Source: Tremella fuciformis (Eukaryota > Basidiomycota > Tremellomycetes > Tremellales > Tremellaceae). From it: a stretch of DNA of 64,000 nucleotides. Under the pieces are notes generated by a model, which worked only from the letters and a program-made list of their open reading frames with translations, made no database searches and was not told the DNA's origin. Each line of letters starts with the position of its first letter. Position 1 is the first letter of the stretch. Below are positions 43,052-55,532 of this stretch, in pieces. The DNA is taken from the NCBI GenBank assembly GCA_032768795.1, contig CP136499.1, positions 682,001 through 746,000 on the forward strand, in the 5' to 3' direction. The translations under genes and the position numbers were made by a program.

Positions 43052-46000
43052 AACTTATAACGCCGAAATGCCGTTCACCTCTTACATTCGCGAAGTCGCT
43101 CGCTTGATGCTTGACTGTTTCAACAAGATATCACTGCATAGACACCCGTTTTACATGCAGTCCTCTACATCCCGCCCGAGAGAGGCCCTTGCTACAATCC
43201 AGCTGGCTCCGGCTGCAGATAGAATCGGCTCATCGGCAGGGGAAGGCGGCCGTCCTGTACAGGTGATCAGGGGCGCGATAGGGGGGTATCGGGTCACTGG
43301 GGACTTGGGTGGCGATGTTGCAGTCCCTGACGTAGTGGACGCTCGTATTCAGGCCATAAGAGCTCACTGACGGTGTCACAGCCTAGTCAATCAGCATCGA
43401 GCAGCCATCAGGCTGTGGCGGTCTCTGAGTGGCAGAGACTCACCGGTGCTGCTCCCCAATGAGCTGTGCTCGCCATTCATGGGCGCTCGCCACCATCCTA
43501 GCCCTATGTGTCACTTGCACCATCTCCATAGCTGTCCTCTCGGTCTCCCTGACCGTCATCGCCTCCATGAGATTTTGAGGTGTCGATTTGAGGCTGACAA
43601 GTCGCTTTCGAGTCGCTCTGCTCTTCATCGGCCTGAGCGTCCTCGCCAGCCTCCCAAGTCTGGCAGCGCACGCTCCAAAAGGCGGTGTGGCAGTTCGTGG
43701 AGAGGTGTCGCTTGGGACAAAAGCAGCGTTGCCGTCTCTCTCCCTTTCCTCTTTCCCAGCTGCTTCTCTGCTCGAGTATGTAGTCGCCCTTTGTCACTGT
43801 CGATGTCGGCTGAGACCTGGGTGGCTGTGCTCCTTTCCCCTCTCCTGGGACTGCGATCTCGCACCGGACGATCATCGAACATTTGGGTGTCGGCAGGGAT
43901 GGGTTCAACATGATGGGCTGGGTGACGATTTGTATGGCGGCGAGAGGGCCTAGGGTGTCAGGGAACGGTTCCTCGGCCACTGCTGCTGCTTCTACCCTTA
44001 GATCTGCTCGGAAGCGATTTCGCCGCAGATGCGGGTCGCAAATGACATTGGTGTCGTTATCGCTCTCCCATTCGGATCCTGAGAGCTGATGGACGGCAAC
44101 GATCCCTTCTAGGATGCCATAGGTGATCCCGGTGGTGATGGCGATCACGATGTCGTCCCAGATATTCGGATTTAGCAGCCATCAATGACGAGCTGTCGCA
44201 GTGATCGATACCAACGACCCAGGCTGCCTGCAAAGTGATGAGCGCACAGGAGACCGTGGGACTTGTAGAAGCGACCGGTGCATTCGGGATTGTTATCGGC
44301 ATCGGTCTCCCATGACTTGGCTCGTTGGCATTGGGCCGTCATGAGGGAGAGGGGGGTATAGGAGATTCGTTGTCGTACCTTGTCGAACATGCGCAGCAGA
44401 GGACGTTGCCGCTGAATTCGCTGGCGGCCAGTCCGCTCAAGGATCGAGGCGATCTGCTCGCTCATGAAGTCTTGGCATGCTCGAGCACGAGGTAGAGGTC
44501 GTTGTGAGCCCCTCGCAGCTCCCTCTCGGATGAACAACGGGCTGCCTGGCGTCTTGAGTTTGATGTTTGACCGAGGCGGCGAGGGAAATTGATGAAGGCA
44601 GCGACAAAGAACACTTTGATGTTGTCCAGCATGGTGTGTATATAGCCATTGGCCCGTCATACCGGCCCCCATCCCATCTCTGTCGAAGAGTAGCGAGGGC
44701 GTCGTGTAGAGCGTATTCGGAGCCTGCATTAGAGTCGGCCATCCGGAAGTTGCCATAGACCGAGAGATTGTACTTCCAGCAGTCCAGGTCCGCAAAGCAA
44801 GGCTTGACGGCCAGCTTGATGTAGTCGCGCAAGTGCCAGCGACATGGCAGACATTCCGTGACAGGCAGAAGGGTGCCGATGGCATCGGTGAACGCGTCCT
44901 GCGATCGGCCATGATGACCTTGATGTCCGCTTTGGCGACAACAATGAGGTCAACAAAGGCAGCGATGGCGAGATCGTACCACTGCTTCGCATCGCGTGAC
45001 AGCAAACCGACGGCGGCGGTGTATGTCTGGCTGGTGGCGGCGAACCCACATTTATGGAGGATGGGGAGGCGATAATGATTCGTCCGGAAGTTACAGTCAA
45101 CAAAGAAGACCGTCGGGTACATGTGTGTCATCGCACGGGCTGGAGGGGTGCTGAAGGCGATTCCGCAGAGGTTCCAGCCTCATTCCTCCAGGCCTTGAAG
45201 AGGCCGCCGTTCTTCTCAAGACTGCGGACGGCGGCCTCGGTCGCACATCTCCCAGCTCGAAGTGATGCCTCGCGATGATGGCGGATGTTGTGAAAATCGC
45301 TTCGGGTGATGAGGGCAACAGTCTGAATGAGGCGGACGATCTAGGACTCCTCGAGGCGGGCATTGATGTGTGGGTGGATCGATTGTTGTATCTCGGGTGT
45401 GCGACTCAGGCGGCTTAGGTAGGCAATGTCGGCACCTCGTGGTGGCTTATGGTCGTGGGTGTCGTCGAGAACGTGAGGGTACCAAAGGCGATCGTCCCGG
45501 GTGCGGCCGGCTCGCTGGGCGTCCTCGATAGTCTCTCGCCGCCGCCGTACAGCCCATTGGCAGTCATATTTGGATGTATGACTGTTCTCCATCGGTTGAC
45601 CGGTGATAGGCTTGGCATGATGATGATCGACCCGACCGCCCCTGGCACATGTCATCGACCAGTCTCCACGGAACTCCTGGAAGTGACTGCACAGAAGTCG
45701 GCAGTCAAGGCGAATGTCGGGTATGGCACTGTGCGGCAGAGAGCGATGACTGGGGCTTGAATGACAAGGGGGAATAGTGAAGATGGGCCGAGTGAACGCG
45801 GGGCTGGTACTCGAACAGCTCGACCTCGAGATCACTCAAGTCTCGGTCAGACTGAGAATTGTCACCGAGGCGTGATGTCTCATCCTCGGGGTCGGTATCT
45901 GCAAGAGGGTCGTCGTCTGAGGTCCGAGGAGAGAGAGCGGAGCTGTCTGAGAGGGGTGTCATCGACGAAAGAGGTGCTGAGATCTGGAGGGAATTCCTAG

Positions 46001-46325
46001 GGTGACAGTGAGATCGGCTGCAAGTCAGCCAACAGACCGTTTCTGAATGAATGACAGAAGCACACTCACCATTAGGGAGAGCTCTGTAGATTGTACTGAG
46101 CCGTAAAAGAGAGGGATAGAGGGTGAGATGTGTTGGACGGGGCGATCTGTGAGGAAAGGTAACCGGGCGCGGGTGAAAGAGGGGAAGAAAAGGTATCGAT
46201 CTCGGTCAAATCGTGTCGTACAAAAGCAAGATGGGCATCGGGAGGCAGCTGGAGACGTATAGAGACCGTTGTGCGTGATCGGAGACGTATGTCGTGGAAT
46301 GTCGTTAATATCGGTGGTGAGCAAC
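43052..46325 (-). mobile_element. Decayed MULE copy C
   Basis: Collinear with MULE D, same orientation. The left edge begins at the inner end of the inverted-repeat region (AACTTATAACGCCGAAATGCCG), so the outer part with the GGGGCACCAGGG motif is gone. The right edge fades after the leader at about 46,325. Indels and stops are scattered but fewer than in copies A and B. Confidence 0.75.
43300..45985 (-). pseudogene. MULE transposase relic (copy C)
   Basis: Acidic N-terminal exon (SDDDPLADTDPEDETSRLGD, about 45,840-45,960), the catalytic start with FVDCNFRTNHYRLPILHKCG (about 45,050-45,110), the second Asp changed in context (IMADRRTRSP near 44,900) and the SWIM-like ECTGRFYKSHGLLCAHHF (about 44,230-44,280). 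Pieces lie in at least three frames. It is younger-looking than copies A and B, but not functional. Confidence 0.75.
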
Positions 46326-47007
46326 TAGGTAGATCGTGCAGGAAAGTGCGCGATAGGGCGTAGCTCGTTATTTCAATTCTTTTTTAGCTCTGAATTTCTA
46401 ATCAGGTATTCAAGTTATTGGTTCTCAGGCAATTTGGAAAACCTAATGCAATTCCTTGTTCTTTGGTTCCGTTAGACATGGGGGGGTGGGACACCCCCCC
46501 AAGACCCCCCCTTGCGCCTAGCGGCGCAGCCATCGCAGCCCTTACGGGTCAAGCATCCGGCAAAGCCGGATGTACTGTAGAACATTGATTAGTTGCAAGC
46601 TAAAGCACTTCATCAAGAGATGCGCAAGTGCTTGTTGGGCATGCTAGGCTGATCAGATGATCATAGGCATGCCAAGCTGGTCACAGGGGCTATGTCACAG
46701 CTGCCACCTGGCAAGCCTATTGCAGTCTTGTCAGACTTGCGCTATTGTAACCATTTTGGTGCAATGATAGGGCAGGGTATGGCAGTAGCTATGTAGGCGA
46801 TTGGTTCTGCTACAGAGATCATTCCATGCATCAGCCTCATGCATAGATCTTTATTCTCTGATGAAAGGCAATTTGGCAAGGACACAATGCATATTAGGAT
46901 TGTGCTGATGAAATCAGAATGGCCGGAATTTTCTTATTTAATTCCCCCATTTACCGTTTTCGTTCCAGGGACACCCGCAGAAATTCGCCCCGTAAGAGCT
47001 ACGCTGA
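46326..47007. other. No gene; three successive hairpins
   Basis: Between MULE C and the target duplication of MULE D. At 46,480-46,572 three perfect stems follow one another: G7/C7 around TGGGACA (46,480-46,500), GCGCC/GGCGC around TAGC (46,514-46,527) and CATCCGGC/GCCGGATG around AAA (46,554-46,572). No coding frame of interest. Confidence 0.6.
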
Positions 47008-47016
47008 TGACAAAGG

Positions 47017-47120
47017 ACAGCATATAGGGGCACCAGGGTCGGGTCTTAGGGGCACCAGGGTGCCACAAGCGGAAGCAAATTTGGCCGAGCGGGATCAAAC
47101 TATAACGCCGAAACACCGTT
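47017..47120 (+). repeat. MULE D left terminal inverted repeat
   Basis: Starts ACAGCATATAGGGGCACC and contains a duplicated GGGGCACCAGGG motif; its reverse complement is found at the right end with few differences, down to the AACGCCGAAACACCG block. Confidence 0.85.
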
Positions 47121-47340
47121 CACCTCTTACATCTCCTAAGTCGCTCGAGGTACATTGCACTGGATCCAACACGATATGCATGCAGAGACATTCGTTTTAC
47201 ATGTAGGCCTCTAAAAACCGCCCTGGACAGGCCCCTGGTAAAATCCGCCTGGCTCCGGCTGCACATAGAATTGGCTCATTGACAAGGCTGGGTAGCTGTC
47301 CTGCACAGGCGGTCGGGGGCGCGATAGAGGGGGTATCGAG

Positions 47341-50182
47341 TCATAGGGGACATGGGTGGCGATGTTGCCGTTCCTGACAGAGTGGAAGCTCGGATTCAGC
47401 CCATAAGAGGCCATTGCCGGTGTCATAGCCTAGCCAATCAGCTTCAAGCAGCCGCCAGGCTGTGGCGATCTCTGAGTGGCAGAGACTCACCGGTGTTGCT
47501 CCCCAATGACCTGTGCTCGCCATCCATGGCCCTGTGCTTCCCATCCAAGAGCTGCTCGACACCATCCTAGCCCTGGTTGTCACTGTCTCCGTCTCCATCG
47601 CTGTCCTCTCGGTCTCCTTGGCCGTCATGGCCTCCATGAAGGTCTGAGGTGTCGATTCGAGGCTGACCAGTCGCTTTCGAGTCTCGCTCTGCTGCTCGTC
47701 ATCGGCCTGGGCGTCCTCCCCCGCCTCCCAAGCGTCGCAGCGCACGGTCCAAGCGTCCTCATCGCGGGTCTTGAGTTCCCGGCCGGTGTGGCAGTTCTTG
47801 GGGAGGTGTCGCTTGGGGCAGAAACAGCATTTCCGTCTCCCTTTCCTCTTTCCCAGCTGCTTCTCTGCTCGGGTATGTAGCCGCCCTGTGTTGCTGTCGA
47901 TGTCCGCTAATACCTGGGTGGCTGTGCTCCTTTCCCCTCTCCTGGGACTGCGATCTCGCACCGGACGATCATCGAACATTTGGGTAGCAAGGATGGCGGT
48001 AGGGCTGTCGGCAGGGCTGTCGGCAGGGATAGGGTCATCTTGGATGGGCTGGGAGGCCGTTTGGGTGGCGGTGAGAGGTACCTGAGTGGCAGAGATCGAT
48101 TCCTGGGCCGCTGCAGCAGCCCGCCGCTCTGCTCGGAAGCGATTCTGCCGTAAATGCGGATCACGAACGACATTGGTGTCGTTATCGATCTCCCATTCGG
48201 GTCCTGAGAGCTGATGGACGGCAACCGTCCCTCCTGGGATGCCGTCGGTGACCGCAGTGGTGATGGCGGCCACGGTGTCGTCCCAAATGCCTGGGTTCAC
48301 CAGCCGCCAGTGACGATCTATCGCGACGATCGATACCAAGCGATTCATGTTGCCTGCGAAGTGATGGGCGCACGGAAGACCGTATGACTGATAGAAGCGG
48401 CCTGTGCACTCGGGCTTGCTGTCGGGATCGGTCTCCCAAGCCTTGGCTCGCTGGTATTGGGCTGTCATAAGGGACAGAGCAGTCCAGGAAACTCGTTGTC
48501 GGAGCTTGTCGAAAGTCCGCAGCAGGCGGCTCTGACGTCGCAGGCGTTGTCGTCCCATCTTGCCTAGGATCGAGCTGACCTGCTCCGACATGAACATCTT
48601 GGCGTGCTCGAGGACGTGGTAGAGATCGTTGTGGGCCCCTTGTAGCTCTCTCTTGAATGACCGATGAGCGCCTTCGAGACGAGAATTCGAGGTCTGACCG
48701 AGATGGGGATGATGGTCGATGTAGGCAGCGACGAAGAGCTCTTTGATGTCGTCCACCATCGTTTGTATGTAAGCATTGGCTCTGTCATACCGCTCCCCAG
48801 CCCATCGACTGCAAAGGGTAGCGAGGCCGTCGGCTAGGGCGTCTTCGGAGCCTGCTTTGGCGATGTCGGCCAGCCAGAAGTTGCCATAGGCCGAAAGCTT
48901 CTCCTTCCAGCCCTCAAGATCGGCAAAGCAGGGCTTGGCAGCGAGCTTGATGTTCTCTCGCAGGTGCCAGCGACATGACAGGCGTTTGACGTGAGGTAAG
49001 AGGCAATCGATGGCGTTGGTGAGGGCGTCCTCGCGATCGGTAATGATGACCTTGATCTCCGTCCTGACGATCCCAATGAGGTCGAGGAAGGCCGCGATGG
49101 CGAGATCATACCACTGCTCGGCCCCGCGCGACAGGAAGCCGATGGCGGCGGTGTAGGTCTGGTTGGTGGCGGTGAAGCCGCAAATGTGAAGCATCGGTAG
49201 CCGATAACGGTTCGTTCGGAAGGTGCAGTCGATGAAGAGGACTGTCGGGTACATGTGTATCATTGCACGGGCTTCGGCGGTGGTGAAGACGAGTCCGCAG
49301 AGCTGCCCAGCCTCATTCTTCCAGGCCTTGAACAAGTCGCCGTTGTCCTTCAGACGCTCGACTGCAGCCTCGGTGGCGCTTCGCCCCGCCCGCAGCGACG
49401 CTTCGTAATGATGTCGGATGTTGCGGACATCGTTACGAGTGACGAGGGCAGCGGGATGCTCGGTCTGAATGAGGCGGACAATCTGGGACACCTCGAGGCG
49501 GGCGTTGATATGTCGATGGATCGCTTCTTGTATCTCGGCTGTGCGACTCATGCGGCGGAGGTAGGCAATGTCGATACCTCGTTGAGGTTCATGGTTGTGG
49601 GTGTTGTGGACGACGTGAGGGTACCAAAGGCGTTTGTCCCGGGTGCGGCCGCCTCGTTGTGCGTCCTCGATGGTCTCTCGCCGCCATTGGACAGCCCACT
49701 GACAGTCACACTTGGAGGTATGACTGTTCTCCACCGGATCGCCTGAGATGGGCTTGGCATGATGGTGACCAGCCCGACCGCCCCTAACACATGTCATAAG
49801 ACATCGACCAGTCTCCACAGAGCTCCGGGCTGTCACCGCGCAGAAGTCGGCAGCCAAAGCGAGCTGTTGGGTGAGGCGCTGAGAGGCGCTGAGAGGCAGA
49901 GATCGACGACTGGGGCTCGAACGGCAAGGGAGGATGGGTGAGGATAGGCTGGGCGGCATGAGGTGGCTGGTCATAGAGCTCGTCCTCGAGACCACTCAAG
50001 TCTCGGTCGGACTGAGAATCGTCACCGAGCCGTGAGATGTCCTCGATGTCGTCCTCGATGTCGGTATCCTCATGTTCCGAGTCGGAAGAGAGAGAGTGGA
50101 CGTCTCTGAGCGGGGTGTCGTCTTTGGGAAGGGTGTCATCGACGAAAAAGGTGCTGGGGCAAGGTAAACCGGATGTTGACAT
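47341..50182 (-). CDS. MULE transposase, one N-terminal frameshift
   Basis: The long frame (49,995-47,341) carries, counted from 49,995, the DDE-type residues D256 (LFIDCTFRTNRYR), D320 (IITDREDAL) and E441 (SRLEGAHRSF), a SWIM-like finger (ECTGRFYQSYGLPCAHHFA) and a C-terminal CCFCPKRHLPKNC knuckle. The natural start is probably the ATG at 50,182 (MSTSGLPCPSTFFVDDTL, acidic), in another frame. A 10-bp tandem duplication, GAGGCGCTGA twice at 49,873-49,892, separates the two frames; with a single unit they would be continuous, as the other copies imply. Unless translation starts internally, this copy makes no full transposase, though it needs only one change to be intact. Everything else looks undamaged. 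Confidence 0.88.
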
Positions 50183-50634
50183 CGGTCTGGAAGGGACCCC
50201 TAGGGTAAGAGTGAGATGGGCTGTAAGTCAGCAAGCAGATCACTTCTGAGAGACAGAAGCATACTCACCGATAGAGAGGACTCTGTAGAACGCAGTGAGC
50301 CCAAAGAGAGAGGGATAGGAGGTGAGATGCGGTGGATGGGGCGATTTGATGGGAGGGGGCGGGGGGCGGGTAGAAGCAAAGGTGTTGATCTCGGTCAAAT
50401 CGTATCGTACAAGAGCGTGACGGGCATGAGGATGTAGCTACAGTCGTGTAGAGAGCGTTGAGCGTAAAATGAGCGTGATCGGAGACGTATATCTTGAGAT
50501 GTCGTTATGACGGTGGTGAGCAATGACAAGGTAATGACGAGGACGACTGCAGAGATCAGGGCTGAGCGGCGTTTCGGCGATATCGACGCGTCCGTGCACG
50601 AGGCATTTTCGGAGATACGGCGTTTTGAGGGGCA

Positions 50635-50727
50635 AGCAAGTGTGACGCCGGTGTTTCGGCATTATGAATTTGCTCCCGCTTGTGGCACCCTGGTGCCCCT
50701 AAGACCCGACCCTGGTGCCCCTATGTC
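50635..50727 (-). repeat. MULE D right terminal inverted repeat
   Basis: Reverse complement starts GACATAGGGGCACCAGGG and follows the left repeat through GGTGCCACAAGCGG to GCCGAAACACCG. Confidence 0.85.
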
Positions 50728-50736
50728 TGACAAAGG

Positions 50737-53039
50737 CGATATCTTACGTAAGACTTATGGCACTCTGGTTTCCCTTAGTGGCGATACACGGAGATCGGGC
50801 CTCTCGCCGCGCAGCACGTACACGATTATCATTTGGGAGCTCCTTACCTGACCATCCCACCTTCTTTCCGCCTTCATCTGCGCCGCCCTGATCCGGCCCG
50901 TCATGGTCATGACCTGGTGACTCATGCCCATATCCCAGCCTCGATACATCTTATGAGGGCGAACCCGGGCAAAACCGGCCATGTTCAAGCTCATACCGCT
51001 CATTGGGGCCGTGTCGTGTCGCCCCCAAAAGCAATGTATCTTCCGGCCAAGCGCGTCCGACCATCCCCGGACCAGCCTCATCGGCCTGTATCCGATCGAG
51101 GTCCTCGCATAGTACTCAAGATCGCGCTCTTTTCTGAGCCCGCTGTGAGGCGTACACCTACCTTGGTGTCGTAGGTCGGCTGGGCAAGTGGGAGGCGAAG
51201 CAAAAGGCAGGCGCGTCAGCGTTGTACAACGAGGCAGTCGCTTCACATCAAGTTGTCGCGAGCGTGGGCGTGATATATCAGCAATGGTCTCTGAAGCCAG
51301 GGTGAGCAGATTCCGGTCAGCTCAGAGTCCCGCGATCGCTGATGAAGTTGGCGTTTCTGTGGATGGCCGTATTGAATGCAAGCCAGCCTCATGCGACTCA
51401 CAAGTCGAGGCGGCCGCCGCCTACGGTGGGAATGAGTCGCCGCTTCGCTTGGCGTCTTGCGACATAACCCCTCGGTCCGGCTATCTCGGCGGATCTGGAT
51501 TGAAATACGACGACGTCCCGCCCATGAACGATTAGGAGCACGGGCAAGAGGCCTTCAATGCCGGTCTCGTTATCGCAGGTGCGTCCCGAACCACGAGGAC
51601 TAGTTGCTGAGAGGCAGAACCCGATGTTGGAAACGCCTTCAGCATCGTACTCGTCCACGCAATTCTATCGAGAAAAACGAAAATGGACTACCATCTTTGC
51701 CTTCTCTGGTGATGGTCAGGTCAGCTCGCATTGCAACCTGGCTGAACCTCACTGAAAAAGCAGACCACCGGACGCGGCATGGCGCCAGCCTTGTATCGCA
51801 TCAAATTTTGAGCGCCCCATCGGTCCCGGACCCCTCGGAGCGACAACGAGCTCATGACTGCACTTTGCGATCCGGGGATTGAGCTGTGCCGGTTTGAGGC
51901 TCTCAAGGCCGGGCTGCCGCAGACCAATTGCGAGAGGCTTTCAGTCGTCGAGCAAAGGTGCCTTTGGGGAGAGAGAGAAAGAGAGCGAGGTCGCCCAAAG
52001 AAGCGGATCCCTTTCTCTCCGACAGAGACAGCGCCCGATCGGGCAAATGTGGGCTTAACGCGCCGCTACCTTCGCCGCCCTCAAATGGACCGACAAACCG
52101 TCGGCGATCGCGAACCGCAAACGTCCCAGGCCGTTCCCGGAATCTCGTGCAGGTGTCGAGGCTCACGCCGGCTTTACCGCAGTTGGGGTGGTCATCTTGG
52201 CCTTTGAGCAGACTGATGTAACAACGAGACATCGGCATCGCCGGGCGTGCAGGTGGTGCCCGAGGGGAGCGAAGAGAGGAGCCGGTTGACGAGATTCACT
52301 GCCCGTCCTGACTGGGCAACGCAGGAACAGGTCAGCGAGACAGAGGAGAAGAAGCCCAATGGTCTAAATCAACGATCCATGAGGTCTGAACCGGATGGAC
52401 GATTTGCTGGCGTTGGGTCCGGATGATCCCGCGCGTCCGGACTATGCTTGGCGACCCACATCGTGAGCTTCTGCTCTCGGCGCAGATTTTGCAGTTTCTC
52501 AATGATCATGTGAGTGGCCCTGCCCATCGATCGGCATGTCTGACGACCAGACCGCCAAGGACAAATGCGTCTTCCTCTCCAATGTTGTCCTGGTCATCAC
52601 CAAACCTCTGATCATCCATGGGATCTACGCCAACCTGGACATGCAGTTCCTTGTAAAATTGGTCACAATCTCTTCACCTTGCTCATGGCTTGTAGAGCAC
52701 TGCAAGCGGGATCGAGTCTTGCGATACGGGTCAACGACACCGGAGCCGCGGTCTTCTATTCCGCCCAGGCCGGTGTGTTGCCTGATCGTCTTGGAGACTG
52801 TCAAGACCAGTCGTCTCGCAACTGGAAGGCCGACCTGCCCCCAAACAGCTTGCAGCTCCCTTCGAATGTGTCGGTCGCTTCGCCAAGACCAGCGTGACGA
52901 GACACCTGTTCATCCCAGCCGAAGAGCCCGGACCGGTCTCGACTTTGCCTTCCTCCTCTCTCTCATCCACTTTGGTGACAACGTCCCAAACGCTATGTTC
53001 CCAGATGTGCTGTCGACCGTATGACACCACGTCAAGTCT
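50737..53039. other. No gene recognised
   Basis: About 2.3 kb of unique-looking sequence. Short frames on both strands overlap without domain or splice support. A minus-strand frame at 50,755-51,246 and plus-strand frames at 52,423-52,900 were examined and not accepted. Confidence 0.4.
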
Positions 53040-53190
53040 TTTGACGGGCTGTACGCCATCGACAAAGTGCTCGAGCGCTTTCCCGAACATGCCAGCGCAC
53101 GCTCATGATCGACACCGCTGCCGCAGGACGCCAGGACGAATGTAAAGGACATCCCAGCCGCATTGACGCCTTATCAAGAGTTCCTCACAT
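53040..53190 (+). pseudogene. Copia reverse-transcriptase fragment
   Basis: A plus-strand stretch reads DGLYAIDKVLERFPEHASARS, then STPLPQDARTN and TPYQEF, matching the minus-strand relic at 37,650-37,860 (AYIDRAFERFPEHAS, STPLPQDART, TPYQELVG). A stop lies between the blocks. It is a small isolated piece of the same Copia family. Confidence 0.6.
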
Positions 53191-54046
53191 CCGAAGAGCG
53201 ACAGCGAGGAGGATGCGCTCTCATTCTCGGTGCACCATCCATCCTTCGTCTCTGATTGTCACTCTTGACTTCACAGAGGATTGGACACGCGGAGTTACAG
53301 ACGAGCTGCTGGACTCTCGACGAGCTGCTGGACTCTCGACGAGCTGGGGCGGGGGGGCCAGGTACAGCCCGTGGCAGCGCCGCAAACGTAACACTTCTGC
53401 TTATGCCCTGCTCCGCCGAGGTGACTGCACGGCCGATCGTCCTGCTGACACCCGTGACACCGTCGACTACCGGTCAGCGGTGCAAGCGAACGCTCTCTTG
53501 CAAGATCGGGGGTATTCTGCCCGGCAAAAGGGCACAGGCTTGGTAGAGACCACCCGTCCGGCTTCGGAGAGGATACCCATCATTTTGCCTCACGCTCTGC
53601 AAGCTTGCTTGCATGGACTTGAGCGCTGTCACTGGGAGGACATATGTGTACACACTTGCAAATGACACTGCCAAAGTTGCAGATGTATGCATGTAGTATC
53701 GCAGGGGTCGAGATCGCGCGTGTGCGGGAGTGATCCCAACGAAGCCCGTCTCCGCAAAGCCACTGCCGGCAAAATGAGGTGGAGCCCAGTGGAGAATGCG
53801 ATCCGTTTGACTACCGAAAGTAGGGTATTCGAGTACTAAGGGCCTGCGAATCAGTCTCATCAGTCTCACATCGAACGGACGTACAGTACCGAAGAATGCT
53901 CTGTCTAGCGCATTCTTGCACCCCTTCCGGGGTCTCTCACGGAAAGGCGAGCCGAGTCTACGCTCAACGACCCGACGAGGCTCGTCGAGCCTTTGCCCCT
54001 CGCATCCCCTCATTCGCTACTGCTCTCGCAGATGCGACGCCCCCGT
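53191..54046. other. No gene recognised
   Basis: A short tandem duplication (GAGCTGCTGGACTCTCGAC twice, about 53,305-53,345) is present. No protein-coding frame is supported. Confidence 0.4.
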
Positions 54047-54893
54047 CTACTTTCGGCAACGCGTCCTCGACATCTCCCAGGCCAAGGTACCAAGAGCAGA
54101 CGGACCGAAGACGAGACGAGTAAATGCCGGTGGGAGGGGTGTGACGACGGCATCTGGCTGAGGCGAGAGATATGCTGGGACGACGGAGTGCGGGCTAGAT
54201 GGGGAGGAGATGCAGCGTCGACGGCGAGGGATAAGTAAAGGAGTCGGGGAGCGCGAGGTCGAGCGCGGGGGGACCGGTCGTGGAGAAAGGGGAGATGAAG
54301 GGGGAAGGCGGAGATCGGGGGACGCGGTTCTTCCGACCCCTTGCGAGGACCGAGGAGAACGAGAAGATGGCAGTTTGAATGGAAGCGAAAGAGCTTCACG
54401 AAACCGCCAGCGAGGGACGGAGAAGCTGGACTCCTCGATGTAGCGGATGGCGGACTCGGGTACCTCAACGACCTGACGCGGATGCCGCCCATGCCCTGCT
54501 AGCAACATCTCTGCGTTGAGGTCGGCCACTGAGCGCAGGGCCCCGGTGGGACCTGCTGGATTAGTCTGACCGCTTCCACGAGTTGGCAAGTACATACGGC
54601 TGGCCGCGACGCTCTTGAAGCTTGACCACTCCAACTCTTCGATATCGTCCGCCCCGTCCCCAGTGGAGCTAGGCGCGGGCGAGCTTGGAAGAACCGCCCT
54701 CGTTGGTCCAGCGCGAGCGGTAGGTGCGATGGGGTTCGACAAGGAGGAACACAGCGATAAGGCAGGCAATGGAGTGAAAGTGGACGACCGCGGAGGATGA
54801 GCTTGAGAGTCGGATCGGTGGGGTTGGAAAACATCAAGACCTGGGAGACGAGTGGCCCCGACGAGGGGATCATACAGGATGCGGGCGGGTCAT
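54047..54893 (-). CDS. Hypothetical Ser/Pro-rich protein, probably spliced
   Basis: A minus-strand frame of about 240 codons ends at 54,047. A clean 42-nt intron candidate (GTATGT...CTAATCCAG, about 54,560-54,601) removes 14 codons in phase, between SSFKSVAAS and GPTGALRSVADLNAEM. The C-terminal 120 residues are rich in Ser, Pro and Arg. A likely start is the ATG at 54,893, followed by a GTATGA donor after six codons. The frame linking the first and main exons is not settled. No domain is recognised; low complexity makes chance open reading possible. Confidence 0.35.
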
Positions 54894-55532
54894 GGCGGTG
54901 GACAGGAGCATGAGGGCGCTTGACGACGAGAGTAGGCAACACAACTTTTCACGACCGTTTGCCGTTGCCTAGCGTCGGCGTGAACGCATGATGCTAAACA
55001 AAGCTAACAGTGTAGGCCTTTGCTCGCGGACCAAAGGTGGCACGCGATTTTTTCCCTTTTCGATCAGTCCATTCGATCAGTCCATTCGTACTGTAACTAT
55101 TCGACTGTCATTGCTCTCGCCGTTGTACTTGCACTCACGATGCGATCGCCTGCAGAGCTCAGCTGCCACAGAGGACCTCGCCCAAGGGTTTCGAATGGTC
55201 TCGAATAGTCTTTATGTCTTACGCTTGACTGATCCTGATCTGACGACTGCTCACCGATACGAGAAGCAATGGTCGTCGAGCACACGCAATGTTTGTGCAT
55301 GTACTGTCATGATCTGCAAAGCTACATTCTATTTGCTAAAATGGGGAGACATGCATCTTCTCGCCGTTATCGTTCCTCAACCAACCAATAGAAGCACCTA
55401 CGGTAGCGAGCTTCAAGATGTTGCTCATGATGTTGTCTGCTGCCTCCTGCCGCCGAGCCGGCTCCATGCCCAGGGAAAGTAATGTCGGGAGATGGCTCGA
55501 ATAGACCTGCTGACTTCTTGAAGCCGCGACTG
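54894..55532. other. Intergenic between two divergent or adjacent small genes
   Basis: Plus-strand frame 54,988-55,482 is open for 164 codons but has no recognisable feature and unconvincing composition. Nothing else is seen. Confidence 0.4.

Larger units (their letters stand above)
47017..50727 (-). mobile_element. Well-preserved MULE DNA transposon, copy D
   Basis: 3,711 bp bounded by a 9-bp target duplication TGACAAAGG (47,008-47,016 and 50,728-50,736), the length expected for MULEs. The inverted repeats share GGGGCACCAGGGTCGGGTC and GGTGCCACAAGCGG blocks over about 90 bp, with a 4-nt length difference at the very tip. One transposase gene is on the minus strand. The tip sequence and duplication agree, so the insertion looks complete. 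Older copies A, B and C show that the family has been active more than once. Confidence 0.88.

Noticed and set aside
46440..46600. Helitron terminus
   Set aside because: The hairpins recall a Helitron 3' end, but no CTRR end follows the last stem and no partner end or Rep/helicase sequence is present.
50737..50800. Second MULE inverted repeat just right of copy D
   Set aside because: The string TTATGGCACTCTGG resembles the repeat tip slightly, but the similarity is short and no partner or element body follows.
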